Shown piece after piece: positions 25,095 through 33,721 of a stretch of DNA of 64,000 bases. The notes below the pieces were generated by a model. That model saw only the letters and a program-made list of their open reading frames with translations, was not told where the DNA came from and ran no database searches. Made by a program: the position numbers and the translations under genes. Source of the stretch: CANLBN01 sp965230205 (lineage in GTDB: Bacteria > Pseudomonadota > Gammaproteobacteria > Pseudomonadales > Cellvibrionaceae); contig OZ245996.1 in the NCBI GenBank assembly GCA_965230205.1, positions 1,550,001 to 1,614,000 of the forward strand. The letters are read 5' to 3'. Positions within the stretch are counted from its first letter, which is position 1. Each line of letters starts with the position of its first letter.

Positions 25095-28000
25095 ATGGTC
25101 TCTCGCCATTGGTTTTTGGGTCTGTTCTTGTCGTTGCCAGCATTGAATGCATTGGCAGCACCTGAACTCTATTTTTCTGAATACATTGAAGGTTCGAGCA
25201 ATAATAAAGCCTTAGAAATAGCGAATACAACTGGAGCAGATATTGATCTATCCAGTTATGAAGTACAGATGTTTTTCAATGGCAATACTACTGCAGGTTT
25301 AACTATTGCATTGTCTGGCACTGTTGAAAATGACAATGTATTTGTTCTTGCTAATAGTAATGCAACGACTGATATATTAAATGTGGCTGATCAAACAAAT
25401 GGTGCTGGTTGGTTTAATGGTGATGATGCTATCGTATTGTTGAATGGTGGAGTTATTGTTGATTCAATTGGCCAAATTGGAGTTGACCCGGGCTCTGAGT
25501 GGGGAGCTGGTGATACTTCAACACAAAATAACACCTTGCGTCGTATAGAGCCCGTAACAGAAGGCGACCCTAATGCGAGTGATGCGTTTGATCCTTTAGA
25601 AGAATGGGAAGGATTTGCGCAAAATAGTTTTGAAGATCTTGGTATCTTTATGGGAAGTAGTGGGGGTAATGGCGGTAGCAGCAATATCATTATTAATGAG
25701 CTTGATTCAGATAACCCAAGCACTGACAGCGTAGAGTTTATTGAATTGTATGATGGTGGGCAAGGTTCAACATCATTGGACGGTTTAACATTAGTGTTAT
25801 TTAATGGTAGTGATGATGCCAGTTATAACGCTATTGATTTGGATGGTTTCAGTACAAATGCTGACGGCTATTTTGTTGTAGGCAGCGCGAATGTTGCCAA
25901 TGTCGATGCCGTTGAATTTACAACAAATGGTCTACAGAATGGTGCTGATGCTGTTGCTCTTGTAATGGGAGATGCTGCTGATTTCCCAAATGACACGCCT
26001 GCGGCTTCGCTAAGTGCAGCTAATATTGTTGATGTGATTGTTTATGATACTAACGATAGTGATGACGCTGGATTATTAGCTGGCTTAGGAGAAAGTGAGC
26101 AGGTTAATGAAGGTGGAGCAGGCGATAAAGACAACCACTCTATTCAATATTGTGGAGATAATTCTTTTGCTCAAGCTACACCAACGCCGGGGGCTGAAAA
26201 TACTTGTGCGCCTGCGGTTGTGATTGGTCAATGTAGCGATCCTGCAACGTTGATTAGTGCTGTTCAAGGTGCTGGAGCGGTTAGTCCGCTTGCAGGTCAA
26301 TCAGTTGAAGTTGAAGCGGTCGTTGTTGGCGACTTTCAGGAGAGTAACCAGTTAGGTGGCTTTTATCTTCAAGAAGAGCTTCAAGATCAAGATGATTCGC
26401 CGGTAACATCTGAAGGCTTATTTGTTTTTGCTGGCACTAGTCTTGCCGATGTATCTGTTGGTGACCGTGTGCGCATTGCAGGTACAGCATCAGAAGCGTT
26501 TGGCTTAACGCAAGTCAACAATGTTTCTTCTATTCAGGTGTGTGATGCGGGCTTAAGTGTTGCTCCAACGATTATTGAATTCCCTGTCGCAACTTCAGAC
26601 AGTCTAGAAGCGGTTGAAGGTATGTTGATTACCATTCCGCAAACGATGGTTGCTACTGAAAATTTCAACTTGGGTCGCTTCCATGAAGTTGTTATAGCGT
26701 CTGAGCGTCTGTTTCAACCCACTCATCTGGCCGCACCAGGCGCTAGCGCTTTAGCAATTCAGGACAGCAACAATTTAAAACGCGTGATTCTTGACGATGG
26801 TAGTACACAGCAAAATCCCGAGGTAGTATCTTACCCTGCACCTGAGTTAAATGCATTTAATTCCTTACGCAGTGGCGATACTGTTGCAGGTGTAGCAGGG
26901 GTTATGAGCTATGGATTTGGTTCTTATCGTATTCAACCGACAGAAGCGCCTAACTTTGTTGCAACAAATCTGCGTACTAGTGAGCCTGAAATTTCTTCAG
27001 CAGGTAATCTTAAAATTGCTTCATTTAATGTATTGAATTACTTTAATGGGGATGGTCAGGGTGGCGGTTTCCCAACGCCACGTGGAGCAGATACACCAGC
27101 AGAGTTCGAGAGGCAACGTGCAAAAATTATTAACGCTCTATTAGCCATTGATGCAGACATTGTTGGTTTAATTGAAATCGAAAATGATGGCTATGGACCT
27201 AATAGTGCTATCCAGGATTTGGCGAAAGGCTTAAACGATGTCCTTGCATTAAGCGGTCAGGTTTACAATGTCGTTGATCCGGGTGTTGCTCAGATAGGAA
27301 CAGATGCCATTGCTGTTGGCTTCATTTATAAAGCAGATCGCGTTGAGACTATTGGTAATGCTGCTATTTTAGATTCTTCTGTTGATAGCCGTTTTATCGA
27401 CACTAAAAATCGCCCGGCATTAGCGCAAACGTTTAAATCTCTGGATAGTCAAGGTGTCATTACTCTTGCAGTTAACCATTTTAAATCCAAAGGTTCATCT
27501 TGCAACGATGTCAATGACCCTAATCAGAACGACGGCCAGGGTAATTGTAATGGAACACGAACTTTGGCAGCAGAAGCTTTAGCCGATTGGCTGGCAACTA
27601 ACCCTACGGGTACAAACGATACCGATGTGATGATTATTGGTGATTTGAATGCTTACGCAAAAGAGGATCCAATTACAGCGTTAAATAATGCAGGTTATAA
27701 TGACCTGATCAACTCTGTTCTTGGTCAAAAAGCCTATTCATTTGTATTTGGTGGTCAGTTTGGTTATCTCGATTATGCGATGGCAAATGCCTCATTGCAG
27801 CCACAAATTGTTGATGTTGCTGAATGGCATATTAACTCCGATGAGCCTCGTGTACTGGATTACAACGAAGAGTTTAAATCATCGCAGCAATTGGTTGATT
27901 GGTATTCTCCAGAGCCCTATCGAGCATCTGACCATGACCCTGTTATTGTTAAAGTGAATTTACTTTCTGATCTGCTTGGCGATTTTAATGGCAACGGAAT

Positions 28001-28124
28001 TTTGGATAATGATGACCTTGAGCAATTAAATGTGGCAATTGAAGGCGACTTTAATCCGACATTTGACTTGAATGGCGATGGAGAATTAAACAGTATAGAT
28101 GTGAATATTTGGTTGGATAACTAA
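25095..28124 (+). CDS. ExeM/NucH-type extracellular nuclease with dockerin-like C-terminus
   Basis: A 1009-residue secreted protein (signal peptide ending ALA, residue 22). Domains in order: a lamin-tail-like domain (about 24-180, ELYFSEYIEGSSNNKALEI), a second one (about 197-340, IIINELDSDNPSTDSVEFIE), an OB-fold region (about 375-490) and an EEP nuclease domain (about 635-955: LKIASFNVLNYFNG, IGLIEIEND-type site, GDLNAYAKEDP, SDHDPVIVKV). The end has two calcium-binding dockerin-like repeats, DFNGNGILDNDD and DLNGDGELNSID. ExeM homologues usually end in a GlyGly-CTERM anchor; this one does not. AGGAG precedes the ATG, and a Pho-box array lies upstream. Confidence 0.88.
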   Translation: MVSRHWFLGLFLSLPALNALAAPELYFSEYIEGSSNNKALEIANTTGADIDLSSYEVQMFFNGNTTAGLTIALSGTVENDNVFVLANSNATTDILNVADQTNGAGWFNGDDAIVLLNGGVIVDSIGQIGVDPGSEWGAGDTSTQNNTLRRIEPVTEGDPNASDAFDPLEEWEGFAQNSFEDLGIFMGSSGGNGGSSNIIINELDSDNPSTDSVEFIELYDGGQGSTSLDGLTLVLFNGSDDASYNAIDLDGFSTNADGYFVVGSANVANVDAVEFTTNGLQNGADAVALVMGDAADFPNDTPAASLSAANIVDVIVYDTNDSDDAGLLAGLGESEQVNEGGAGDKDNHSIQYCGDNSFAQATPTPGAENTCAPAVVIGQCSDPATLISAVQGAGAVSPLAGQSVEVEAVVVGDFQESNQLGGFYLQEELQDQDDSPVTSEGLFVFAGTSLADVSVGDRVRIAGTASEAFGLTQVNNVSSIQVCDAGLSVAPTIIEFPVATSDSLEAVEGMLITIPQTMVATENFNLGRFHEVVIASERLFQPTHLAAPGASALAIQDSNNLKRVILDDGSTQQNPEVVSYPAPELNAFNSLRSGDTVAGVAGVMSYGFGSYRIQPTEAPNFVATNLRTSEPEISSAGNLKIASFNVLNYFNGDGQGGGFPTPRGADTPAEFERQRAKIINALLAIDADIVGLIEIENDGYGPNSAIQDLAKGLNDVLALSGQVYNVVDPGVAQIGTDAIAVGFIYKADRVETIGNAAILDSSVDSRFIDTKNRPALAQTFKSLDSQGVITLAVNHFKSKGSSCNDVNDPNQNDGQGNCNGTRTLAAEALADWLATNPTGTNDTDVMIIGDLNAYAKEDPITALNNAGYNDLINSVLGQKAYSFVFGGQFGYLDYAMANASLQPQIVDVAEWHINSDEPRVLDYNEEFKSSQQLVDWYSPEPYRASDHDPVIVKVNLLSDLLGDFNGNGILDNDDLEQLNVAIEGDFNPTFDLNGDGELNSIDVNIWLDN

Positions 28125-28164
28125 TCGAATTTATTGTGAAAAACTATTGCAATAGGTAATCTGT

Positions 28165-28194
28165 AATAGCTTAGAGCGAAAGCTCTAAGCTATT
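28165..28194. terminator. Rho-independent terminator
   Basis: A 13-bp stem (AATAGCTTAGAGC / GCTCTAAGCTATT) closed by a GAAA tetraloop and followed by a T-run. It separates the convergent nuclease and lipoprotein genes. Confidence 0.93.
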
Positions 28195-28210
28195 TTTTTA
28201 TTAATAGATG

Positions 28211-28762
28211 TTAACTAAAATCGTCTCCGTCGCCAAATTCACCAAATTCCTCTACTTTATAATAACGGTTAAAGGTAATGTCTCTGGGGCGTATCTTTTT
28301 CTCAAGTAATGCATTTGCATCAAATAATATTTTATCCAGTATGGCCAACTGTTCTTTTCTTACAATTGACTCATTAATAACATTTCCCCAAATATTCAAA
28401 TGACGTGTGTTGATTACTCGGTCACCTTTGCTCTTTGCCCACTCAGGAGAGACAACCCTTCCTAGCAGCAAGGCTTTTTCTTTCGCGAGTTGGCTATCAT
28501 CATGATCCTCTAATGTTTTGGATAATACATCGGTTGATTTTATCCATCCTCGTGCATAAAGCTCCCAACCAAAATAGAAGCGATGTATCCATGTTAAATA
28601 CTCATTTTGACTCAAGAGGTCTTTATCGGTGACCCTTTCTTCGTAATAGTCAACGAAGTAAGAGCGAGGCGGAATATCTTGAGGCCAAGTACTCGTTGAT
28701 CTTATGGTAGAGCAGGATGTTAGGAAGATTAAGGTAAAAACAAAAGAGAATGTCAATTTCAT
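28211..28762 (-). CDS. Predicted lipoprotein of unknown function
   Basis: The frame extends to 28894, but the ATG at 28762 begins a classic lipoprotein signal: MKLTFSFVFTLIFLTSC, with a lipobox cysteine at residue 17. The mature protein (about 167 residues) has YFVDYYEERVTDKDLLS and WIHRFYFGWELYARGW, with no family that I recognise. The tail is rich in Gly, Glu and Asp. It is a single gene facing the nuclease terminator. The residues before the lipoprotein start look unlike coding sequence. Confidence 0.65.
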   Translation of the reverse strand: MKLTFSFVFTLIFLTSCSTIRSTSTWPQDIPPRSYFVDYYEERVTDKDLLSQNEYLTWIHRFYFGWELYARGWIKSTDVLSKTLEDHDDSQLAKEKALLLGRVVSPEWAKSKGDRVINTRHLNIWGNVINESIVRKEQLAILDKILFDANALLEKKIRPRDITFNRYYKVEEFGEFGDGDDFS

Positions 28763-29071
28763 AACGTATTTATAATGCCATATCTTGATGACAGCTGTAT
28801 TAATCAAGAATAAAGGAAAATAGTGCTTTTGAGGTAGAGTAAACCGTGCCTTTGATGATGTTATTACATTCCAATGCAATGATTCCAAATGCATCGTCGT
28901 TCATAAATGAAATTATAGCAGCCTTCAGTAAGGGCATGGTTGCATTATTACGTATACTTATTGCTGAAATTCTTCCTTTGATATCACGCCAAACAGTATT
29001 TTGCCGCTAAAAGCTCAGGGTTTATTCGTGTTAAGATCACTACTATTACTCACTAAGATAGGAAATACCCA

Positions 29072-29680
29072 TTGTCGGTTCCAGAAATATTGAATTTCGA
29101 TGATTTTTGTAATTTATTGATGCCATTTGGAGCGCTAAATAGTCCCTCCGAATTACATGGTTTACTGTGTGGCAAATTATGTGGTGGTGCATCACTATCA
29201 ACAGACCAATGGTTGACAGCAGCGTGGGATCTGTTGGAGATTACTGGTCAGCCGAATGCTGAAATAGAACAACCAGTCATAACAATGTATACGGTGACCA
29301 AGGAGCAGTTAAGCTCGGGTGACTATGATCTTCAGCCATTTCTTCCCGATGATGACTCTGATATGGAGCAACGTACCCAAGCCTTATCCCAATGGTGTCA
29401 TGGTTTCTTGACCGGGTTTGGTAGTGCGGGTATCGACCCGAATGCCGAGTTTTCAAGTGACCAAGCAGATTCTTTGCGGGATCTTGCCGCGATTGTGCAG
29501 GTGACAATAGATGATGATATTGATAGGGATGAAGACGAACAGGAGGCTGATTTTCTCGAATTAGTCGAGTATGTACGTATCGTTGCTATGAATTTCTATG
29601 AGGACAATTTGCAAGATGCAGAAGACAAAAAGTCCACAAAACCGTCTACTAATTCAAAGCCTCCGAAAACTGTCCATTAA
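29072..29680 (+). CDS. ygfB: UPF0149 family protein YgfB
   Basis: A 202-residue protein of the UPF0149/YgfB family: SPSELHGLLCGKLCGG, then LSQWCHGFLTGFG and DLAAIVQVTIDDD, with the ADFLELVEYVRIVAMNFYED helix near the C-terminus. The start is a TTG after AGGAAA. It is first of four genes in the order ygfB-pepP-ubiH-ubiI, as in E. coli. In Pseudomonas aeruginosa YgfB affects AlpA-controlled expression and beta-lactam tolerance; in most bacteria its role is undefined. The C-terminal 20 residues are Lys/Ser/Pro-rich and poorly conserved. Confidence 0.9.
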   Translation: MSVPEILNFDDFCNLLMPFGALNSPSELHGLLCGKLCGGASLSTDQWLTAAWDLLEITGQPNAEIEQPVITMYTVTKEQLSSGDYDLQPFLPDDDSDMEQRTQALSQWCHGFLTGFGSAGIDPNAEFSSDQADSLRDLAAIVQVTIDDDIDRDEDEQEADFLELVEYVRIVAMNFYEDNLQDAEDKKSTKPSTNSKPPKTVH

Positions 29681-29715
29681 ATTAGGGGTCTATTTAACCC
29701 ATTGTTTATTGAATA

Positions 29716-31065
29716 ATGACTAAGCGTAATATGCCTAAAGTGACATCGACAATCAGTAAAAAAGAATTCTCTCGCCGCCGCAAAGTGCTTATGGCTCATA
29801 TGGAGCCTAATAGTATTGCCATTTTGCCTTCATCAACCGAAAAAATTCGAAATAGAGATGCGGATTACCCTTTTCGCCAAGATAGTGACTTTCATTACTT
29901 GAGTGGTTTCCCCGAACCAGAGTCAGTATTGGTGCTGATTCCTGGGCGTGAACATGGTGAGACTATTTTGTTTTGCCGTGAGCGAGATCGCGACCGAGAG
30001 ATATGGGATGGCTACCGTGCGGGTCCAGAAGGCGCGTGCAGTATTTATCAGGCTGATGATGCTTTTCCGATCAACGATATTGATGACATTCTGCCTGGTT
30101 TGATAGAAGGGCGTGAGCGTGTTTATTACTCTATGGGGCGCGATCAGCAATTCGATCAAAAAGTCATGGGCTGGGTAAATGCGATCCGTGCCCAAGTGCG
30201 CTCGGGTGCTACACCTCCTGGAGAGTTCTTGAACTTAGATCATTTATTGCATGATCAGCGATTGTTTAAGCAGGCAGCCGAAGTTCGGATCATGAGAAAA
30301 GCAGCGGAAATTTCTGCAGAAGCTCACTGCCAGGCGATGAAAGCATGTCAGCCGGGTATGCATGAATATGAGCTTGAGGCTGAGTTACTGCATACCTTTG
30401 TTAAAGCGGGAGCGCGCCATCCAGCGTATAACTCGATTGTAGGAAGCGGCAATAATGCCTGTATTCTTCACTATGTTGAAAACACTCGGCAGATGAAAGA
30501 GGGTGATCTGGTGTTAATTGATGCGGGTTGCGAATTAGAGCATTATGCCTCTGATATTACCCGTACTTTTCCGGTATCAGGGAAGTTCTCAGCAGAACAA
30601 AAAGCCATTTACCAGCTTGTTCTGGATGCGCAGGCGGCGGCAATCGATGTCATCAAACCAGGTAATCATTGGAATGATCCACATGAGGTTTCAGTGCGGG
30701 TGATTACAGCGGGCCTTGTTGAACTAGGATTGTTAAAAGGAGATATAGACGACTTAATTGCCGATGAGAAATATAAGCAGTTTTACATGCATCGTATCGG
30801 GCATTGGTTGGGCATGGACGTGCATGATGTCGGTGATTATAAAATTGAAGGTGAATGGCGAGTGTTAGAACCAGGTATGGTCATGACAGTTGAGCCGGGT
30901 ATCTACATCTCTCCAGATGATAAAAGTGTCGCTAAAAAATGGAGGGGTATTGGCGTTCGTATCGAAGATGATGTAGTCATTACAAAAACAGGTTGCGATG
31001 TATTGTCAGGTGAGGTGCCTAAAGAGGTTAAAGAGATAGAAAAGCTGATGAAAAAGAAAAAATAG
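29716..31065 (+). CDS. pepP: Xaa-Pro aminopeptidase PepP
   Basis: A 449-residue metalloprotease that removes N-terminal residues preceding proline. The N-terminal domain has FRQDSDFHYLSGFPEPESV. The pita-bread catalytic domain carries its five metal ligands in LIDAGCELEHYASDITRTF, HRIGHWLGMDVHDVG, TVEPGIYI and GIGVRIEDDVVIT. The length matches family members. It is 35 bp after ygfB and 15 bp before ubiH, and is probably cotranscribed with both. A second in-frame ATG lies five codons in. Confidence 0.95.
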   Translation: MTKRNMPKVTSTISKKEFSRRRKVLMAHMEPNSIAILPSSTEKIRNRDADYPFRQDSDFHYLSGFPEPESVLVLIPGREHGETILFCRERDRDREIWDGYRAGPEGACSIYQADDAFPINDIDDILPGLIEGRERVYYSMGRDQQFDQKVMGWVNAIRAQVRSGATPPGEFLNLDHLLHDQRLFKQAAEVRIMRKAAEISAEAHCQAMKACQPGMHEYELEAELLHTFVKAGARHPAYNSIVGSGNNACILHYVENTRQMKEGDLVLIDAGCELEHYASDITRTFPVSGKFSAEQKAIYQLVLDAQAAAIDVIKPGNHWNDPHEVSVRVITAGLVELGLLKGDIDDLIADEKYKQFYMHRIGHWLGMDVHDVGDYKIEGEWRVLEPGMVMTVEPGIYISPDDKSVAKKWRGIGVRIEDDVVITKTGCDVLSGEVPKEVKEIEKLMKKKK

Positions 31066-31080
31066 CGATACTGATTGTTT

Positions 31081-32355
31081 ATGCTTCAACCGATGATGAA
31101 AAAAAATAAACAGCAAAATATTGTTATTGTTGGCGGCGGTATGGTTGGCGTCAGCTTAGCGCTTTTGTTATCAAAAAAGTTACTTGCAAAAGAGACTAAT
31201 CATTACTCAGTGACGCTTATTGAAAAATTCGCCTTCCCCGAAACACCAAAACAATCCATGTTTCAGCCTAGTTTCGATGACCGTTCTACAGCGATTAGTG
31301 CGGGTAGTGCCGCTATATTAAAGCAACTGGATTGCTGGCCATTATTGCACGATTATGCTGAGCCAATACAAACGGTTCATGTTTCAGATCGAGGCCATTT
31401 TGGTGGTACCTGTCTGGATGCCAATAATTACGGCGTTGATGCTGTCGGCTATGTGATTGAAAACCGTTGGTTGGGGCAGGTTTTATTGCAGCAGTTACAA
31501 AGCACACCTGTAAAATGTTTAGCGCCGGCAACCGTTAAAGAGTGCTTGCCTAAAAAGCATGGCTACCAACTAACGATAGAGTCAAATAGTAAAACCGATG
31601 AAATCGCGCTAATGGCAGATTTGCTCATCATCGCCGATGGTGCCGATTCAGCATTGCGCCAATCTCTTGGTATTGATACAACTATCACTCATTATGGTCA
31701 GTCAGCGTTAATTGCGAATGTGTCATTAGAAAAGCCACATAACAATATTGCCTATGAACGCTTTACTGATGAAGGCCCCATTGCATTGTTGCCTTTGCAT
31801 CAGCTGCGCAATGGTGAATCTAAATGTATCAATAGAGCATCATTAGTGTGGACACTCCCCGATAAAATGAGTACTTGCCTGCTGGATGTGGGTGAGCCAG
31901 AGTTGTTAGAAAAGCTGCATAATCGTTTTGGTTATCGTGCTGGAAAAATAACGGGGATAGGTAAAAAAGCCATATATCCCTTGCAGCTTATTCAAGCAAG
32001 AGAGCAGGTGCGATCTCATTTAGTGATTGTTGGAAATGCCGCCCATTTTCTCCATCCTGTTGCTGGTCAGGGATTTAATCTTGCCTTGCGGGACTGCCAG
32101 ATGTTGACGGAGTGCTTACAGCTTGCGCAGGCTCAGGAGCAACCTCTAGGTAATTATTCAGTACTTAAGCATTATTTGGAAAAGCAAGAATTTGATCAAC
32201 AACTAACGATTGGTCTTACAGATAGTTTGGTTAAAACATTTTCTTCCAGTAAATTGCCTCAGGCTGTATTGCGTCAGTTGGGGTTGATGAGCTTGAATAC
32301 CTTGCCTGTGGCCAAAAACCGCTTTGCTGAGCAGATGATGGGCATGACTATATGA
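31081..32355 (+). CDS. ubiH: Ubiquinone biosynthesis hydroxylase UbiH
   Basis: A FAD-dependent monooxygenase of 424 residues. NIVIVGGGMVGVSLALLL binds the ADP of FAD, FDDRSTAIS is the conserved middle motif, and IVGNAAHFLHPVAGQGFNLALRD is the second FAD motif. UbiH hydroxylates the ubiquinone ring at C6. Its place between pepP and ubiI is that of E. coli ubiH; sequence alone would not separate it safely from ubiI. A TTG at 31075 is a possible earlier start, two codons before the ATG chosen here, and ATGs at 31093 and 31096 are possible later ones. Confidence 0.88.
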   Translation: MLQPMMKKNKQQNIVIVGGGMVGVSLALLLSKKLLAKETNHYSVTLIEKFAFPETPKQSMFQPSFDDRSTAISAGSAAILKQLDCWPLLHDYAEPIQTVHVSDRGHFGGTCLDANNYGVDAVGYVIENRWLGQVLLQQLQSTPVKCLAPATVKECLPKKHGYQLTIESNSKTDEIALMADLLIIADGADSALRQSLGIDTTITHYGQSALIANVSLEKPHNNIAYERFTDEGPIALLPLHQLRNGESKCINRASLVWTLPDKMSTCLLDVGEPELLEKLHNRFGYRAGKITGIGKKAIYPLQLIQAREQVRSHLVIVGNAAHFLHPVAGQGFNLALRDCQMLTECLQLAQAQEQPLGNYSVLKHYLEKQEFDQQLTIGLTDSLVKTFSSSKLPQAVLRQLGLMSLNTLPVAKNRFAEQMMGMTI

Positions 32356-32371
32356 TGAAGTTGCTAGCTCC

Positions 32372-33625
32372 ATGAATATAAAAAACCACTATGATATTGC
32401 TATTATTGGTGCGGGTTTAGTCGGTGCAACAATGGCGGCGGCGATTGCAAATGAGCCTGAAAATCGGCACTTGAAGATTGCTGTAATCGATCAGGGTGAT
32501 ACGCCAGCATTGCCAGACCTACAGGCTGAGCCACCTGCTTTTGATGCCCGCGTTGTTGCATTAACACATGCATCTATTGAATTGATGAAGTCCATTGATG
32601 CCTGGCCAACTATTATTGAGCAGCGAGCCTGCCACTATCGCTATATGAAAGTGTGGGATGATGAGGGTACGGCAGAGGTTTGTTTCGATGCCAACGAGTT
32701 ACAGCAGAGCTCTCTTGGCGCTATTGTTGAAAACCGAATATTGCTGTGTGCAGTATTAGCTTCTCTTAATCGTTTTGATAATGTCACGCTGATTAGGCAG
32801 CGATCGATTAGTGCCCTGGAAAGCATCGATACCGAAAACGGAGAACAGGAAAAAGCAGGTAAAATAAAACAATTAATCCTATCCGATGGCAGTCATTTGC
32901 AAGCACACCTGCTTATTGCCGCTGATGGTGCACATTCGCATATACGTGAGTTAGCGGGAATTGCGATTCGATCATGGAGTTATGAACAAAAGGCAATAGT
33001 GACAACAGTGAAGTCTGAACGGTCTCATCAGTTTACAGCATGGCAGAACTTTTTAACGACGGGGCCTCTGGCCTTCTTGCCTTTGGATCATGCTTCTGAG
33101 CAATATTGCTCTATTGTCTGGTCAGTAGACAGTGATAGAGCAGATGAATTAATGCAGTTGAGGGATACTGAGTTTAAATCAGCTTTAGGGGCGGCATTTG
33201 AAAATAGGTTGGGACAAGTGGAATCAATTGATAAGCGCTTTTGCTTTCCTCTCGTGCAACGCCATGCTGTGGATTATATTACTCCTCAACTTGCATTGGT
33301 GGGCGATGCAGCGCACACTATTCACCCCCTTGCTGGTCAGGGGGTTAACCTAGGATTGCTGGATGCGCAGGCATTATCTATGGAAATTACTCGTGCATCT
33401 AGACGTAATCTGTCATTGGCGGATGAATCGATACTCCGTCGTTATCAACGGCAGAGAAAACGACATAATCTTGAGTTTATGCTATTAATGGAAAGCTTTA
33501 AACGCTTATTTGGTAGCCGTAATCTTGCAGTGCGCTGGTTGCGCAATACGGGTATGAAAACAGTTGATAGTATAAAGCCGGTTAAGAAATGGCTGGCAAA
33601 GCAAGCAATGGGAATTTCATTGTAG
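32372..33625 (+). CDS. ubiI: Ubiquinone biosynthesis hydroxylase UbiI (VisC)
   Basis: A 417-residue FAD monooxygenase paralogous to the preceding gene. It has AIIGAGLVGATMAAAIA at the N-terminus, FDARVVALTHAS, and LVGDAAHTIHPLAGQGVNLG. UbiI performs the C5 hydroxylation in ubiquinone synthesis. The gene order pepP-ubiH-ubiI supports the name. It starts 16 bp after ubiH and ends the operon. Confidence 0.88.
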   Translation: MNIKNHYDIAIIGAGLVGATMAAAIANEPENRHLKIAVIDQGDTPALPDLQAEPPAFDARVVALTHASIELMKSIDAWPTIIEQRACHYRYMKVWDDEGTAEVCFDANELQQSSLGAIVENRILLCAVLASLNRFDNVTLIRQRSISALESIDTENGEQEKAGKIKQLILSDGSHLQAHLLIAADGAHSHIRELAGIAIRSWSYEQKAIVTTVKSERSHQFTAWQNFLTTGPLAFLPLDHASEQYCSIVWSVDSDRADELMQLRDTEFKSALGAAFENRLGQVESIDKRFCFPLVQRHAVDYITPQLALVGDAAHTIHPLAGQGVNLGLLDAQALSMEITRASRRNLSLADESILRRYQRQRKRHNLEFMLLMESFKRLFGSRNLAVRWLRNTGMKTVDSIKPVKKWLAKQAMGISL

Positions 33626-33721
33626 TTTTTTTATAATAATAATCTGATTACACCTGATGTAATCTTTTGATTAGCAGTTTTTTAAAATGACTGATTAATC
33701 TATTGAACCACGAGAGAATAA

